Shown one piece after another: positions 16,808 to 25,796 of a stretch of 64,000 bases of DNA. This DNA comes from Modestobacter roseus. Lineage in GTDB: Bacteria > Actinomycetota > Actinomycetes > Mycobacteriales > Geodermatophilaceae. A program made the position numbers and the translations under genes. The stretch is taken from assembly GCF_007994135.1 (NCBI RefSeq), contig NZ_VLKF01000001.1:248001-312000 (forward strand), given 5' to 3'. How positions within the stretch are numbered: position 1 is the stretch's first letter; every line of letters begins with the position of its first letter. The notes below the pieces were generated by a model that did not search any database, was not told where the DNA came from, and saw only the letters and a program-made list of their open reading frames with translations.

Positions 16808-17204
16808 CGGGCCGGACGACGACGGCGAGCGGGGGAGCGCCGTCGTCGACTTCGTGCTGGTCGGGGTGCTGATCCTGGCGCTGTTGCTCGCGGTGCTGCA
16901 GGTGGCGGTCTACGTGCACCTGCGCAACGTCGTGGTGGCCAGCGCGGCGGAGGGCGCCCGGTACGCGGCGAACGCCGACGTACCGGCCGACGTCGGTGCG
17001 GCGCGGGCGGTGGAGGTGGTCGCCCGGGCGACGTCGGAGGGGACGGCGGCGGGGCTGGCGTGCTCGTCGTCGGAGGAGACCGACGAGTCCGGGCTGACGC
17101 TGGTCGTGGTGCGCTGCTCGGGGGCGGTGCCCTCGCTGATCGGTGGGCTGGGGAACCTGCTGCCGATCACGGTGACCGGCCGTGCGGTGGAGGAGGCCCG
17201 GTGA
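16776..17204 (+). CDS. TadE-like minor pilin protein
   Basis: A 142-residue TadE-family protein: a short basic N-terminus, a DGERGSAVVDFVLVGVLILAL motif at residues 15-35 (the Gly-Ser-Ala-x-x-(D/E)-F signature), one helix, and an extracellular domain of about 95 residues with Cys near residues 95 and 114. TadE-like pseudopilins are needed for pilus assembly or adhesion. The ATG lies 32 bases inside the pilin gene in another frame, and no later start is available in frame, so the overlap is real. The stop shares bases with the next gene's GTG. Confidence 0.85.
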   Translation: MRCPRSRPSSSGPDDDGERGSAVVDFVLVGVLILALLLAVLQVAVYVHLRNVVVASAAEGARYAANADVPADVGAARAVEVVARATSEGTAAGLACSSSEETDESGLTLVVVRCSGAVPSLIGGLGNLLPITVTGRAVEEAR

Positions 17205-17671
17205 GGTGGCTGCGGGTTCGGCTGGGGCAGGGCGGCGACGGCGAGCGCGGGTCGGCGATCGTGGAGTTCGTGTTCGTGGCGCTGGTGGTGTTCCTGCCGC
17301 TGATCTACGTGATCGCCGGGTTCTCGGCGGTGCAGCGAGGGGTGTTCGCGGCGAACGCGGCGGCGCGGGAGGCGGGGCGGGCGCTGGCGACGGCGCCGGA
17401 CCTGGCAACCAGGCAGGCGCGGGCGGAGGCCGCAGTCGCCGTCGCGGTGGAGGACCAGTCGGTGGCGGCGACCGACGTGGTGCTGGCCTACGCCCCGGCG
17501 GGCTCGGGCTGTGACGCGGCGGGGTCGTACACGCCGGCGATGGTGCCGGGGGAGGAGTTCAGCGTGTGCGTGACGGTGACCGTGCGGGTGCCGCTGCTGC
17601 CGGAGTTCATCGACGCCAACACCGCCACCGGCCAGTTCGTCGTCGAACGCGACCGCTACGTCGACGGCTGA
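17201..17671 (+). CDS. Second TadE/TadG-like protein
   Basis: A 156-residue protein with the same plan as its neighbour: a short basic start (VRWLRVRLGQ), the TadE signature DGERGSAIVEFVFVALVVFL at about residues 14-33, one transmembrane helix, then an extracellular region that contains two Cys (in GSGCDAAG and FSVCVTV). The GTG overlaps the upstream stop by four bases. It is the last gene of the tad operon and is followed by a long hairpin. The two TadE-like proteins probably arose by duplication. Confidence 0.85.
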   Translation: MRWLRVRLGQGGDGERGSAIVEFVFVALVVFLPLIYVIAGFSAVQRGVFAANAAAREAGRALATAPDLATRQARAEAAVAVAVEDQSVAATDVVLAYAPAGSGCDAAGSYTPAMVPGEEFSVCVTVTVRVPLLPEFIDANTATGQFVVERDRYVDG

Positions 17672-17677
17672 CCCCAC

Positions 17678-17733
17678 CGTTGTGCACTCGTCGTCGGTTC
17701 GCCTCGAGAGAACCGACGACCAGCGCACAACGG
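17678..17733. terminator. Bidirectional terminator between tad operon and DUF4832 gene
   Basis: A long inverted repeat (17678-17700 with 17710-17733) has a 9-nt loop, a 9-10-bp outer stem, an internal mismatch of about 4 nt, and an 11-bp inner stem. It lies 6 bases after the tad operon stop and 48 bases from the end of the convergent DUF4832 gene. Confidence 0.75.
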
Positions 17734-17781
17734 CGGCGGGACGCCGGCCGGGGGGCGTCCGCACCCCCGGCCGGCGAGAGG

Positions 17782-19338
17782 TCAGCCGTCCAGCCGGACG
17801 GCGGGGGTGCAGCCCGCCGGCTGGCTGCCGGCCACCGCGATGGTCTGGCCGAGGTCGTTCCAGCCGGTGCCGGCCTCCCAGGTGCCCTCGTTCGCCGTCC
17901 GGATCGACCAGTCCGGGTTCCCGCGCAGCGACGCCTCGGCCGACGGCAGCTCCAGGTGGGCGGCGTAGGTCCCGGCCGGGACGCCGCACGGGGTCGCGCT
18001 GATCGTGGTGGTGGTGCCCGGCGCCCAGTGCCGCGCGTCGGCCGGCCCGGACGCCGCCGCGGCGCCGCCGGCGCCCACGGAGTCCACGAACGGCACCGCC
18101 CAGGTGCCCGCGTCGCCCTGAAGGACCAGGCGCGCCGGCCGCTGCTCGTACGGTGCCGCCCAGCCCTCGTTGCGGACGGCGACCGTCACCGTGGGGACGG
18201 CCCGGCGCGGCGTCCGGACCGTGCTCTGCTCCAGCACGAACCGGTAGCCCAGCCGCCGGGCGGTCTCCGCCAGGCCCTCGGCGCCCCAGGAGTCGAGCAC
18301 GTCCTGGTGGTAGTCCCGGTTGAGGTAGCTGTAGTGGTACCGGGCCATCTCCGCCGAGGCGCTGGCCCACCCCGAGCGCGGCGCGTTCACCGTGCAGGTC
18401 TCCCCGCCCATCGGCACGAACTGCGTCTCCTGGGCCAGGTAGTCCTGGTCCAGGGCCAGCGGATAGGACAGGAAGGTGCCGTAGTCGTCGGGGCTGGCCA
18501 GGAAGCAGTCGTTGTGGTGCCCGACCCGGGCGACGTCGGACCCGTCGAAGGCCTGCTCCGCGGTCAGCGCCCCGGCGGTGCCGGTGGGCACCCCGAGCAC
18601 GTGCTGCTTGATCGCCATGGTGCGCACCTGGACCGGCACGTCCACCGGCAGCGCGTCGAGCAGGGCGTGCACGACCGCGGCCCGGTTCGCCCAGTCGGCG
18701 TCGGTCAGCACGACCGGGTTCGCCGGGTCGGCGGCGAAGTGGTCGGTGTAGTACCACTCGCCCCACAGCCCGATGAAGCCCGCCTGCACGGTGGCGATGA
18801 CGTCGCTGTTGGCCCGCAGCACCGGGGTGAGCTGGTCGATGTGGGCCAGGACGGTGTCCAGCGGGGCGTCACCGTAGGAGGGCGCGTACGGCCAGGCGCC
18901 GCCCTGGGCGTAGGCGAACCGGACGACCACCGAGACGCCGGCCTCCCGGGCGGTGTCCAGGTCGGCGTCGACCAGGGCCAGCCACGCCGGGTCCAGCGTG
19001 GGGTCGGCCGCGTACTTCTCCAGGTAGAAGACCCGCAGCACCTGGGTGATGCCCTCGGCCCGGTAGCCGCGCAGGGTGGCGGCGTCCAGCGGCGTGTAGC
19101 CGGAGCCGTCGGCCCGGTAGTGGGTCTCGGTGTGGTGGTAGAAGCCGCGGGACGGGTTGGCGATCACCCGGTCGGTCGGCGCGTACTGCACGGTCGAGGC
19201 CGTGGTGCGGGTTCCCGCCCCCGCCTCCCCGGCGAGGACCACCTGGGTCGAGCCGGCGAGACAGGCGAGGGCGAGGGCCGCGGCGGCGCGGCGTGGGGTC
19301 GAGGTGCGGGCGGAGCGCGAGCGGAGGAGCTGGGTCAC
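17782..19338 (-). CDS. Secreted DUF4874/DUF4832 protein
   Basis: A 518-residue exported protein. An Arg-rich N-terminus and hydrophobic stretch (about residues 15-37) form a signal peptide. A DUF4874-type N-terminal domain begins at VIANPSRGFYHH (about residue 58) and contains a TIM-barrel-like GFIGLWGEWYYTDH motif near 180. A DUF4832 domain follows (about 230-510). Such proteins resemble glycoside hydrolase barrels fused to a beta-sandwich and are thought to act on extracellular polysaccharide, but activity is unproven. The GTG at 19338 is chosen because it begins the signal peptide; longer in-frame extension lacks one. It is a single gene, convergent with the tad operon. Confidence 0.83.
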   Translation of the reverse strand: MTQLLRSRSARTSTPRRAAAALALACLAGSTQVVLAGEAGAGTRTTASTVQYAPTDRVIANPSRGFYHHTETHYRADGSGYTPLDAATLRGYRAEGITQVLRVFYLEKYAADPTLDPAWLALVDADLDTAREAGVSVVVRFAYAQGGAWPYAPSYGDAPLDTVLAHIDQLTPVLRANSDVIATVQAGFIGLWGEWYYTDHFAADPANPVVLTDADWANRAAVVHALLDALPVDVPVQVRTMAIKQHVLGVPTGTAGALTAEQAFDGSDVARVGHHNDCFLASPDDYGTFLSYPLALDQDYLAQETQFVPMGGETCTVNAPRSGWASASAEMARYHYSYLNRDYHQDVLDSWGAEGLAETARRLGYRFVLEQSTVRTPRRAVPTVTVAVRNEGWAAPYEQRPARLVLQGDAGTWAVPFVDSVGAGGAAAASGPADARHWAPGTTTTISATPCGVPAGTYAAHLELPSAEASLRGNPDWSIRTANEGTWEAGTGWNDLGQTIAVAGSQPAGCTPAVRLDG

Positions 19339-19415
19339 GCGGCCCAGTGTGGACGAGCGCGGCCGCCGTCCCCGGGATGCGCCGGGGACTCGCGGGCCGG
19401 GGCAGCGGGCGCCGG

Positions 19416-19661
19416 TCAGCCGGCGATGCGGCTGCACTCCGGGCAGCGGTCGGTGCCGGCGAAGGCCAGCCAGTCCTGGTCGGCGACGGCGGACACGAGC
19501 ACGCCGCAGACCGACTGGTCGAGGCCGTCGACCACGGGCCGGGCAACGGCGTGGGTGATCGCGCTGCTGCTGCGCGGGTCGTGCGCCGTGGAGGCGACAT
19601 GGCTGCCGACGAGGCGCGTGGCGGTGAGGGAGGTGCCGGTCAGGGAGAGGCTCGCCGTCAT
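19416..19661 (-). CDS. Small conserved-looking protein with C-terminal CPEC
   Basis: An 81-residue cytoplasmic protein with no recognised domain. Its first half is Ser/Thr/Ala-rich, the middle contains VVDGLDQSVCGVLVSAV, and the end reads DRCPECSRIAG, a CxxC that could bind zinc or be redox active. The protein starts at ATG 19661. The gene lies 77 bp upstream of the DUF4832 gene on the same strand. Coding potential is judged only from the sensible composition and the cysteine motif. Confidence 0.5.
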   Translation of the reverse strand: MTASLSLTGTSLTATRLVGSHVASTAHDPRSSSAITHAVARPVVDGLDQSVCGVLVSAVADQDWLAFAGTDRCPECSRIAG

Positions 19662-19856
19662 GGCGGTGAGCCTGCCGGACGAACATGACGATCAGACGTC
19701 GGTTCGGCTGTGATCGCGCGATGCTCCGTCACATCCGCACACGTGCCGGGAGAACGGCGCACCGAACCGTGAGGGTCAGCCGGTCGCGGCGGGGGTAGGG
19801 CGTCGGCAGCCCGAGCCGAGGGCACGGTCCGTCACCGCCTCCCGGGAGGTCTCCTC

Positions 19857-20141
19857 ATGACCCGCTCCACCCGCGTCTCCACGCGCAGCAGCCACCCGCT
19901 GGTCAACCAGAACGACACCGACCGCCGCACCAGCGTCGAGAAGATCAGTGCCGCCGAGGGTGAGCCCGCCGATGTCTCTCCCGCGGAGGCCGGCGAGTCG
20001 AACGCACCGCGGACGCGCGGACTGTTCCAGAGGCACAGCTGGCTGGTGCCGGTGACCGTCGTGGTGGCCATCTTCGCCGCCTTCGGGCTGATGATCGCGC
20101 TCACCCTGCTGGCCGGCGGCAGCACGCCGTTCACCTCGTGA
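19857..20141 (+). CDS. One-helix membrane protein (94 aa)
   Basis: The first 60 residues are hydrophilic, rich in Ser, Thr, Glu and Asp. A single transmembrane helix near residues 63-87 ends in the motif GLMIALTLLAGG. The ATG follows GGGAGG with spacing that suits a ribosome site. It converges on the response regulator gene with 4 bp between stops. Its helix resembles that of the small protein at 25797-26000 (GL..R..W..V..VA...F..MIALT.L.GG), so the two probably belong to one family. The function is unknown. Confidence 0.72.
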   Translation: MTRSTRVSTRSSHPLVNQNDTDRRTSVEKISAAEGEPADVSPAEAGESNAPRTRGLFQRHSWLVPVTVVVAIFAAFGLMIALTLLAGGSTPFTS

Positions 20142-20145
20142 CCGG

Positions 20146-20799
20146 TCAGCGGCGCACGGCGTCCAGGTAGCGCAGCACCGCACTGACCCGGCGGTCGGTC
20201 GCATCGGTCGGCGGCAGGTCGAGCTTGGCGAAGATGCTGCGGATGTGCTTGTGCACGGCCCCGTCGGTGACGACCAGCCGCCCGGCGATCGCCGTGTTGC
20301 CCAGCCCCTCGGCCATCAGCGCCAGCACCTCCCGCTCGCGGGCGCTGAGCCGGTCCAGCCCCGCGTCCGGCCGGGAACGGGTGAGCAGCTGGGCCACCAC
20401 CTCCGGGTCGATCGCCGTCCCGCCGTCGGCCACCCGGTGCAGCGCCCCCAGGAACTCCTCCACCCGGCCCACCCGCTCCTTCAGCAGGTAGCCCAGCCGC
20501 CGCGCGCCGCCGGCCAGCAGCTCGGTGGCGAACGCCTGCTCCACGTACGCCGACAGCACCAGCACCGCCAGCTCCGGCTGCCGGTGCCGCGCCTCGACCG
20601 CGGCCCGCACCCCCTCGTCGGTGTGCGTGGGCGGCATCCGGACGTCGACGATCGCGACGTCGGGCCGGTGCTCGTCGACCGCGGCCAGGAACCCGTCCGG
20701 CTCACCCGCGGTGGCCACCACGTCCAGGCCCTCCGCGCGCAGCAGCAGCGCCAGCCCCTCCCGCAGCAGCGCGTCGTCCTCGGCGATCACGATCCGCAC
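20146..20799 (-). CDS. NarL/LuxR-family response regulator
   Basis: A 217-residue regulator. The receiver domain (1-120) has the acidic pair in IAEDDALLREGL, the phospho-acceptor Asp in VAIVDVRMPP (about residue 54) and the Lys in GYLLKERV. The LuxR-type helix-turn-helix (about 150-210) shows LSAREREVLALMAEGLGNTAIA. It is the partner of the upstream histidine kinase: its GTG lies inside the last 13 bases of the kinase gene. The target is probably the divergent small protein/ABC operon, by analogy with similar actinobacterial loci; that is inference. Confidence 0.92.
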   Translation of the reverse strand: MRIVIAEDDALLREGLALLLRAEGLDVVATAGEPDGFLAAVDEHRPDVAIVDVRMPPTHTDEGVRAAVEARHRQPELAVLVLSAYVEQAFATELLAGGARRLGYLLKERVGRVEEFLGALHRVADGGTAIDPEVVAQLLTRSRPDAGLDRLSAREREVLALMAEGLGNTAIAGRLVVTDGAVHKHIRSIFAKLDLPPTDATDRRVSAVLRYLDAVRR

Positions 20800-22025
20800 G
20801 GCAGCTCCACCTCCAGCGTCGTCGGCCCGCCCGGCGGGCTGTCCAGGGTGAGGACGCCGTCGTGCGCCTCCACCCGCCGGCGCACCCCGGCCAGCCCCGA
20901 GCCGCCACCCTCGACCGCTCCGCCGTGGCCGTCGTCGGTGACGGTCACCGAGAGCCGGTCCCCGTACCGCCGCGCGGTCACCCGCACCGACGAGGCGCCG
21001 CTGTGCCGGGCCACGTTGGTCAGCGCCTCGGCCACCACGAACCACGCGGTCGCCTCCACCGACGCCGGGCAGCGACCCGGGACGTCGACGTCGACCGTGC
21101 ACGGCACCGGGCTGGACGCCGCCAGCCCGGTGAGCGCCCCGGCCAGCCCGCGGTCGACCAGCACCGGCGGCAGGATGCCCCGCGCCACCGACCGCAGCTC
21201 GGCCAGCGCCTGCTCGGCGGCGTCCTGGGCGCGCCCCATCAGCTCGCCGGCCGCGGCCGGGTCCCGGTCCATCGACCGCCGCGCCGCGCCCAGCAGCACG
21301 GTGACCGCGACCAGCCGGTTCTGCGTGCCGTCGTGCAGCGACCGTTCGATCCGCCGCAGCTCCGCCACGTGCGCGTCCAGCGCTGCGGCCCGGGTGGCGG
21401 TCAGCTCGGCCACCCGCAGCGACAGGTCGGTGCCCGGTGGGGGGCCGAGCAGCCGGCCCACCCCCCGCCGCTGGGACCGCGCCATCAGCGGCGTCAGCCC
21501 CACGGTCAGCGCCGCGAAGCCCAGGCCCAGCAGCGACACCGCCACCGCGCCGGTCCAGTCGGACACCGACCACCACCAGGGCGAGCCGAAGGTCTCCGGG
21601 GCCAGCGCCCGCCAGTACAGCGGGTAGGTGAGGTCCCGCACCGCGTAGACCGGCAGCGCGATGCCCGCCAGGTCGTAGACCAGGCCGACCGTGCCGTGCC
21701 CGGCCACCCACGCCAGCTCCCGCCGGGTGGCGGCGTCGCCCAGCGCGGCCCGCCAGGAGTCCGGCGCCGGGCCGGGGCCGAGCACGTCGGGACCCCACCG
21801 GCTCAGCCGCGCGCGTTCCCGGTCGGCCAGCCAGCGCACGCCGCGCAGCGCCGCCGGTGCCAGCAGCAGCCCCACCCCGACCAGCGACAGCACGGCCACC
21901 ACGACCAGCCAGAGCAGCAGGCAGAACGCCAGCAGCGCGGTCCCCAGGCCGCCACCGAGCTGCTCCAGCGCGCCCAGCACCGGGCGGACGCCGCCCCAGC
22001 GGGCGGAGGAGACGGGGCGCGGCAC
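20787..22025 (-). CDS. Sensor histidine kinase, HisKA_3 (DesK/NarL) type
   Basis: A 412-residue membrane kinase. Four or so hydrophobic segments in the first 190 residues form two helix pairs (about 20-50 and 120-185). They are followed by a dimerisation/phospho-acceptor helix with ELRRIERSLHDGTQNRL (His near residue 233) and a HATPase_c domain with VVAEALTNVARHSGAS and a GSGLAGVRRRVEAHDG G-box. The GTG at 22025 is supported by a TAGCGT element exactly 7 bases upstream; an ATG 132 bases further upstream would run into the divergent promoter region. Its stop overlaps the regulator gene. Confidence 0.9.
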   Translation of the reverse strand: MPRPVSSARWGGVRPVLGALEQLGGGLGTALLAFCLLLWLVVVAVLSLVGVGLLLAPAALRGVRWLADRERARLSRWGPDVLGPGPAPDSWRAALGDAATRRELAWVAGHGTVGLVYDLAGIALPVYAVRDLTYPLYWRALAPETFGSPWWWSVSDWTGAVAVSLLGLGFAALTVGLTPLMARSQRRGVGRLLGPPPGTDLSLRVAELTATRAAALDAHVAELRRIERSLHDGTQNRLVAVTVLLGAARRSMDRDPAAAGELMGRAQDAAEQALAELRSVARGILPPVLVDRGLAGALTGLAASSPVPCTVDVDVPGRCPASVEATAWFVVAEALTNVARHSGASSVRVTARRYGDRLSVTVTDDGHGGAVEGGGSGLAGVRRRVEAHDGVLTLDSPPGGPTTLEVELPCGS

Positions 22026-22032
22026 GGCCCAG

Positions 22033-22038
22033 ACGCTA
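22033..22038 (-). promoter_or_regulatory. -10 element for the leaderless kinase transcript
   Basis: Read on the minus strand this is TAGCGT, 7 bases before the kinase GTG. It fixes that start. The rest of the 152-bp divergent spacer (22026-22177) probably holds the promoter of the ABC operon, but I see no clear element in it. Confidence 0.55.
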
Positions 22039-22177
22039 GGGCGGCGGGAGCCCGGCGTCACGCGCACGCGGCCAGGAGTACAGCAGGCACTACCTCGAAA
22101 AGGCCAGGTGAGGGGATCGGAAAGCGGTCCGGGCCGGACGAACCTCGACGGGGACACCGCACCCCCAGGAGGACACC

Positions 22178-22402
22178 GTGCCCGATCCCTACCGCCTCGA
22201 CGGCGCCCCGCAGACCCCTACGACGTCCGCGTCCGTGGCCCGCCCGCTGCGCACCCTGCTGTGGGTGCTGCTCGCGCTCAGCGTGGCCGGCAACAGCCTG
22301 GCCTCGCTCGGCGTGCTGCCGCTGGCGCTGAACATCGCCTTCGGCCTGGTCACCGCGGCCTGCGTCGCCGCGCTCGTCGTCGACCACCTCCGCCGGCGAT
22401 GA
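22178..22402 (+). CDS. Two-helix membrane protein leading the ABC operon
   Basis: A 74-residue protein. A 20-residue hydrophilic start is followed by two transmembrane helices (about residues 23-45 and 47-68) and a VVDHLRRR tail. No known family is recognised. It has a strong AGGAGGA site before its GTG, and its stop overlaps the ATG of the ABC ATPase by four bases, so the ATPase is translationally coupled to it. A role as a small accessory subunit or regulator of the transporter is plausible but unproven. Confidence 0.75.
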   Translation: MPDPYRLDGAPQTPTTSASVARPLRTLLWVLLALSVAGNSLASLGVLPLALNIAFGLVTAACVAALVVDHLRRR

Positions 22403-23163
22403 GCGCCCCCCTGACCGCGCCCGGCGCGCGCCGCGCGGAGCAGTCCGAGCCGGCCGTGGTGCTGCGCTCGGTGAGCAAGCTGCACCCCGGCGGCGTCCGC
22501 GCCCTCGACGACGTCTCCCTCACCGTGCGGCGCGGCACCTTCCTCGCCGTCATGGGCCCCTCCGGCTCGGGCAAGAGCACCCTGCTGCACTGCGCAGCGG
22601 GCCTGGACACCCCCACCAGCGGCGAGGTGCTGCTGGCCGGGCAGGAGATCGGCCGGCTGGACGAGGCGCGCCGCACCGAGCTGCGCCGCGACCGGATCGG
22701 CTTCGTCTTCCAGTCCTACAACCTGCTGCCGGCGCTCACCGTCGCCGACAACGTCACCCTCCCGCTGCGGCTGGCCGGCGCCCCGCTGGACCGCGACTGG
22801 GTGCAGCACCTGCTCGACCGGGTCGGCCTCGGACAGCACCTGGACCGCCGGCCGGCCGAGCTGTCCGGTGGGCAGCAGCAGCGGGCCGCCATCGCCCGCG
22901 CCCTGGTCGCCCGGCCCGCCGTCGTCTTCGCCGACGAGCCCACCGGCGCGCTCGACCGGGCCAGCGCCGCGGGCGTGCTCGGGCTGCTGCGCGAGCTGGT
23001 CGACGAGCTGCAGCAGACCGTCGTGATGGTCACCCACGACCCGGCGGCCGCCGCCGAGGCCGACCGCACCGTGGTCATGGCCGACGGCCGGATCGTCGAC
23101 ACCCTGGACTGGCCGACCGCGTCGGCCCTGGCCGCGCGCCTGGTCGCGCTCGGGGAGGGCTGA
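22399..23163 (+). CDS. ABC transporter ATPase (MacB/LolD/BceA type)
   Basis: A 254-residue ABC ATPase with Walker [10 protein letters not shown] (near residue 54), the Q-loop [18 protein letters not shown], signature [15 protein letters not shown] (near 156), Walker [13 protein letters not shown] and the H-loop VTHDP. The SYNLLP and [13 protein letters not shown] segments place it with the MacB/BceA group, which partners FtsX-type permeases in peptide or lipid export or antibiotic detoxification. The ATG overlaps the small membrane protein gene, and the permease GTG starts 3 bases after its stop. Confidence 0.93.
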   Translation: MSAPLTAPGARRAEQSEPAVVLRSVSKLHPGGVRALDDVSLTVRRGTFLAVMGPSGSGKSTLLHCAAGLDTPTSGEVLLAGQEIGRLDEARRTELRRDRIGFVFQSYNLLPALTVADNVTLPLRLAGAPLDRDWVQHLLDRVGLGQHLDRRPAELSGGQQQRAAIARALVARPAVVFADEPTGALDRASAAGVLGLLRELVDELQQTVVMVTHDPAAAAEADRTVVMADGRIVDTLDWPTASALAARLVALGEG

Positions 23164-23166
23164 GCC

Positions 23167-25677
23167 GTGCTCGGACTCGCCACCGCGATGGCCCGCCGCC
23201 GGCTCGCCGCACTCGTCGCGGTCTTCTGCGCGGTGCTCGGGGCGGCGGCGATCGTCACCGGCACCGGCGTGCTGATGGAGTCCGGACTGCGGTCGGAGCT
23301 GCCCGCCGGCCGGCTCGCCGGCGCCGACGTCCTCGTCTCCGCCGACCAGACCGTGCGGCCGCCCGAGGACCTGCCGATCGCGCTCCCCGAGCGCGCGCCG
23401 CTCCCCGCCGACCTGGCCGGCCGGCTCGCCGACCTGCCCGGGGTCACCGCCGTCGCCACCGACGTCAGCTTCCCCGCCGCGCTGCTCACCGGCGACGACG
23501 CCGTCGTCGGTGCCGCCGACCCGGCGCAGGGCGGGCACGGCTGGTCGTCCGTGGACCTGCTGCCCGGTGCGGAGGTGACCGGCACCGCGCCCGACGGACC
23601 CGGTGAGGTCGCGCTCGGCGCCGACCTGGCCACCGCCGCCGGCGTCGCCCCCGGCGACCGGGCTCGGGTCGTGGTCGACGGCGGCCCGCCGACGGACGTC
23701 CGGGTCACCGCCGTGGTGCGCCCCGAGGGCGCCGGCATCCTGCTCCCGGACGACGCCGCCGCGACGCTGCGCGACGAGGGGCCGCGAGCCGGCACCGTCG
23801 ACCTGATCGGCCTGCGGGTCGAGCCCGGCACCGCCGACGACGTGGCTGCGGCCGCCCGCCGGCTCGTGGGGTCCGACGTCGAGGTGGCCACCGGCGACGC
23901 CCGCGGGGAACTGCTGCAGCCCGAGGCGGCCGCCGGTCGTTCGCTGCTCGTGGTGCTGGCCGGCTCACTGGCCGGGGTGCCGCTGCTGGTGGTCGGCTTC
24001 ATCGTCGCGGGGGCGCTCAGCGTGAGCATCGCCGGCCAGCGCCGCGAGCTGGCGCTGCTGCGCGCGGTCGGCACCACCCCGCGCCAGGTGCGCCGGCTGG
24101 TCGCCACGCAGGCGTCCCTGGTCGGCGCGGTCGCCGCCGTCCCCGGGCTGGCGCTGGGGTACCTGGTGGCCGGCCAGCTCCGCCGGCTGCTGGTGCACCT
24201 GGGCATGCTGCCGGCCGAGCTGCCGCTGACCTTCTCCCCGCTGCCCGCCCTGGCGGCAGTGCTGCTGGTGCTCGCCGTCGTCCAGGTCGCGGCCCGCTCG
24301 GCCGCCTGGCGGGTCTCCCGGGAGCCGGTGACCACCGCGCTCGGGGAGTCCCGCACCGGGCCGAGGACGCCCTCGCGCGGCCGCACCGTGGCCGGGCTGG
24401 CGCTGCTCGCCGCCGCCGTCCCGCTCGCGGTGGCCCCGCTGCTGGACCGCACGGTGCTCGGCGCGGCCGGCACCTCGCTGGCCGGCATCGTCGCCGCCAT
24501 CGGGCTGGCGATGGCCGGGCCGGCGCTGCTGCGCGCGGTCAGCGGCCGGGTCGTCCGGGCGCTGCCCGCGGGCACGTCGGCGCCCAGCTGGCTCGCGGTG
24601 GCGAACCTGCACGGCTACGCGCTGCGCTCGGCCGGGGCGATCACCACGCTGGCGATGGCGGTGGTCTTCACGCTGACCTACGCCTTCTCCCAGACCACGG
24701 TCAGCGGGGCCGCCGCGCGGGAGGCCGAGGCCGGCACGCGGGCCGACACCGCCGTCGCCGCACCGGCCCTGGGCGGGGTGCCCGCGGGCCTCGCCGACTC
24801 GGTCGCGGCGGTGCCCGGGGTGGACGCATCGGCGCCGGTGAGCACCACCACCGTCCTGCTCGGCACCCGGCTGTTCGGTGACGTGACCGTCGAGCCCGAG
24901 CCGGCGCTCGTGCTCACCCCGGACGCTGCCGGGGTGCTCGACCTGGACGTGCGCGACGGCGACCTGGCCGACCTGCGCGGCCCGACCGTGGCCGTCGCCC
25001 GCGGGGTCGCCGACGTGGGGGAGGACCTGCCGCTCACGCTGGGCGACGGCACCGACGTCGACGCCCGGGTGGTCGCCGTCTACGAGCGGGCCCTCGGGTT
25101 CGGTGGGGTGGCGGTGTCGGCCGACCTCGTCGCCGGGCACCGCACCACCGACCTCGCCGACCAGGTGCTGGTGCGCACCGACGGCAGCCCGGCGACCGCG
25201 GACCGGCTCGCGGCGCTGGCCGGCGACCGCCCCGGCGTGGTGGTGGCCGACGCGGCGGCCGGGGCCGAGCGGGGGGTGGCGCCCGAGGTGTGGCTCAACA
25301 TCGCCGTCCTCGGGGTGCTGCTGGGCTACGTGCTGCTGGGCATCGCCAACTCGCTGGTCGCGGCCACCTCCCAGCGCGGCGACGAGCTGGCCGCGCTCCG
25401 GTTGACCGGCACCACCCCGGCGCAGGTGCGGTCGATGATGCGCCGGGAGGCCGGGCTGGTGTCGGCCGCCGCGATCGCGGCGGGCACGCTCGTCGCCGCC
25501 GTCCCGCTGGCGCTGCTCGGGATCGGCTTCCTCGGCCACCCCTGGCCGGCCGGGCCCTGGTGGTTGCTGCCGGCGACCGTGGCCGTCGTCGTCGGGGTCG
25601 CGTTCGCCGCGATCGAGGTGCCGACCCGGCTGGCGCTGCGCACCGGCCCGGCGGAGACGCTCGCCCGGGCCACCTGA
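23167..25677 (+). CDS. FtsX/MacB-type ABC permease
   Basis: An 836-residue permease with two FtsX domains. It has an N-terminal helix (about 15-40), a large extracytoplasmic region (about 45-255), three helices (about 260-380), a second N-terminal-like helix region near 410-515, another extracytoplasmic domain (about 520-690), and three final helices (about 700-825). Motifs are RRELALLRAVGTTPRQVRRLV in domain one and GDELAALRLTGTTPAQVRSM in domain two. This is the type III ABC exporter/mechanotransmission fold. With the ATPase it likely removes or senses a membrane-active compound detected by the adjacent kinase. Confidence 0.9.
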   Translation: MLGLATAMARRRLAALVAVFCAVLGAAAIVTGTGVLMESGLRSELPAGRLAGADVLVSADQTVRPPEDLPIALPERAPLPADLAGRLADLPGVTAVATDVSFPAALLTGDDAVVGAADPAQGGHGWSSVDLLPGAEVTGTAPDGPGEVALGADLATAAGVAPGDRARVVVDGGPPTDVRVTAVVRPEGAGILLPDDAAATLRDEGPRAGTVDLIGLRVEPGTADDVAAAARRLVGSDVEVATGDARGELLQPEAAAGRSLLVVLAGSLAGVPLLVVGFIVAGALSVSIAGQRRELALLRAVGTTPRQVRRLVATQASLVGAVAAVPGLALGYLVAGQLRRLLVHLGMLPAELPLTFSPLPALAAVLLVLAVVQVAARSAAWRVSREPVTTALGESRTGPRTPSRGRTVAGLALLAAAVPLAVAPLLDRTVLGAAGTSLAGIVAAIGLAMAGPALLRAVSGRVVRALPAGTSAPSWLAVANLHGYALRSAGAITTLAMAVVFTLTYAFSQTTVSGAAAREAEAGTRADTAVAAPALGGVPAGLADSVAAVPGVDASAPVSTTTVLLGTRLFGDVTVEPEPALVLTPDAAGVLDLDVRDGDLADLRGPTVAVARGVADVGEDLPLTLGDGTDVDARVVAVYERALGFGGVAVSADLVAGHRTTDLADQVLVRTDGSPATADRLAALAGDRPGVVVADAAAGAERGVAPEVWLNIAVLGVLLGYVLLGIANSLVAATSQRGDELAALRLTGTTPAQVRSMMRREAGLVSAAAIAAGTLVAAVPLALLGIGFLGHPWPAGPWWLLPATVAVVVGVAFAAIEVPTRLALRTGPAETLARAT

Positions 25678-25753
25678 CCGCCGCGCAGGGTCCTCCGGCC
25701 CGGCGCGCGGGACCGTCGGCCCTGCCCCGGTGGTCGCGCCGTCCCGAGCATGG

Positions 25754-25781
25754 GAGGCGGGCGCCGTCCGGCGCCCGCCTC
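25754..25781 (+). terminator. Hairpin between ABC permease and small membrane protein
   Basis: A perfect 12-bp GC stem (25754-25765 with 25770-25781) and a 4-nt loop lie 76 bases after the permease stop and 15 bases before the next start. It could terminate the operon or attenuate the small gene. Confidence 0.6.
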
Positions 25782-25796
25782 GCAGAGGGAGTGGTC

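Noticed and set aside
17566-19713. A 715-codon plus-strand frame
   Set aside because: It is antisense to the DUF4832 gene, which has a signal peptide and family motifs; the frame has no domain and is GC-biased.
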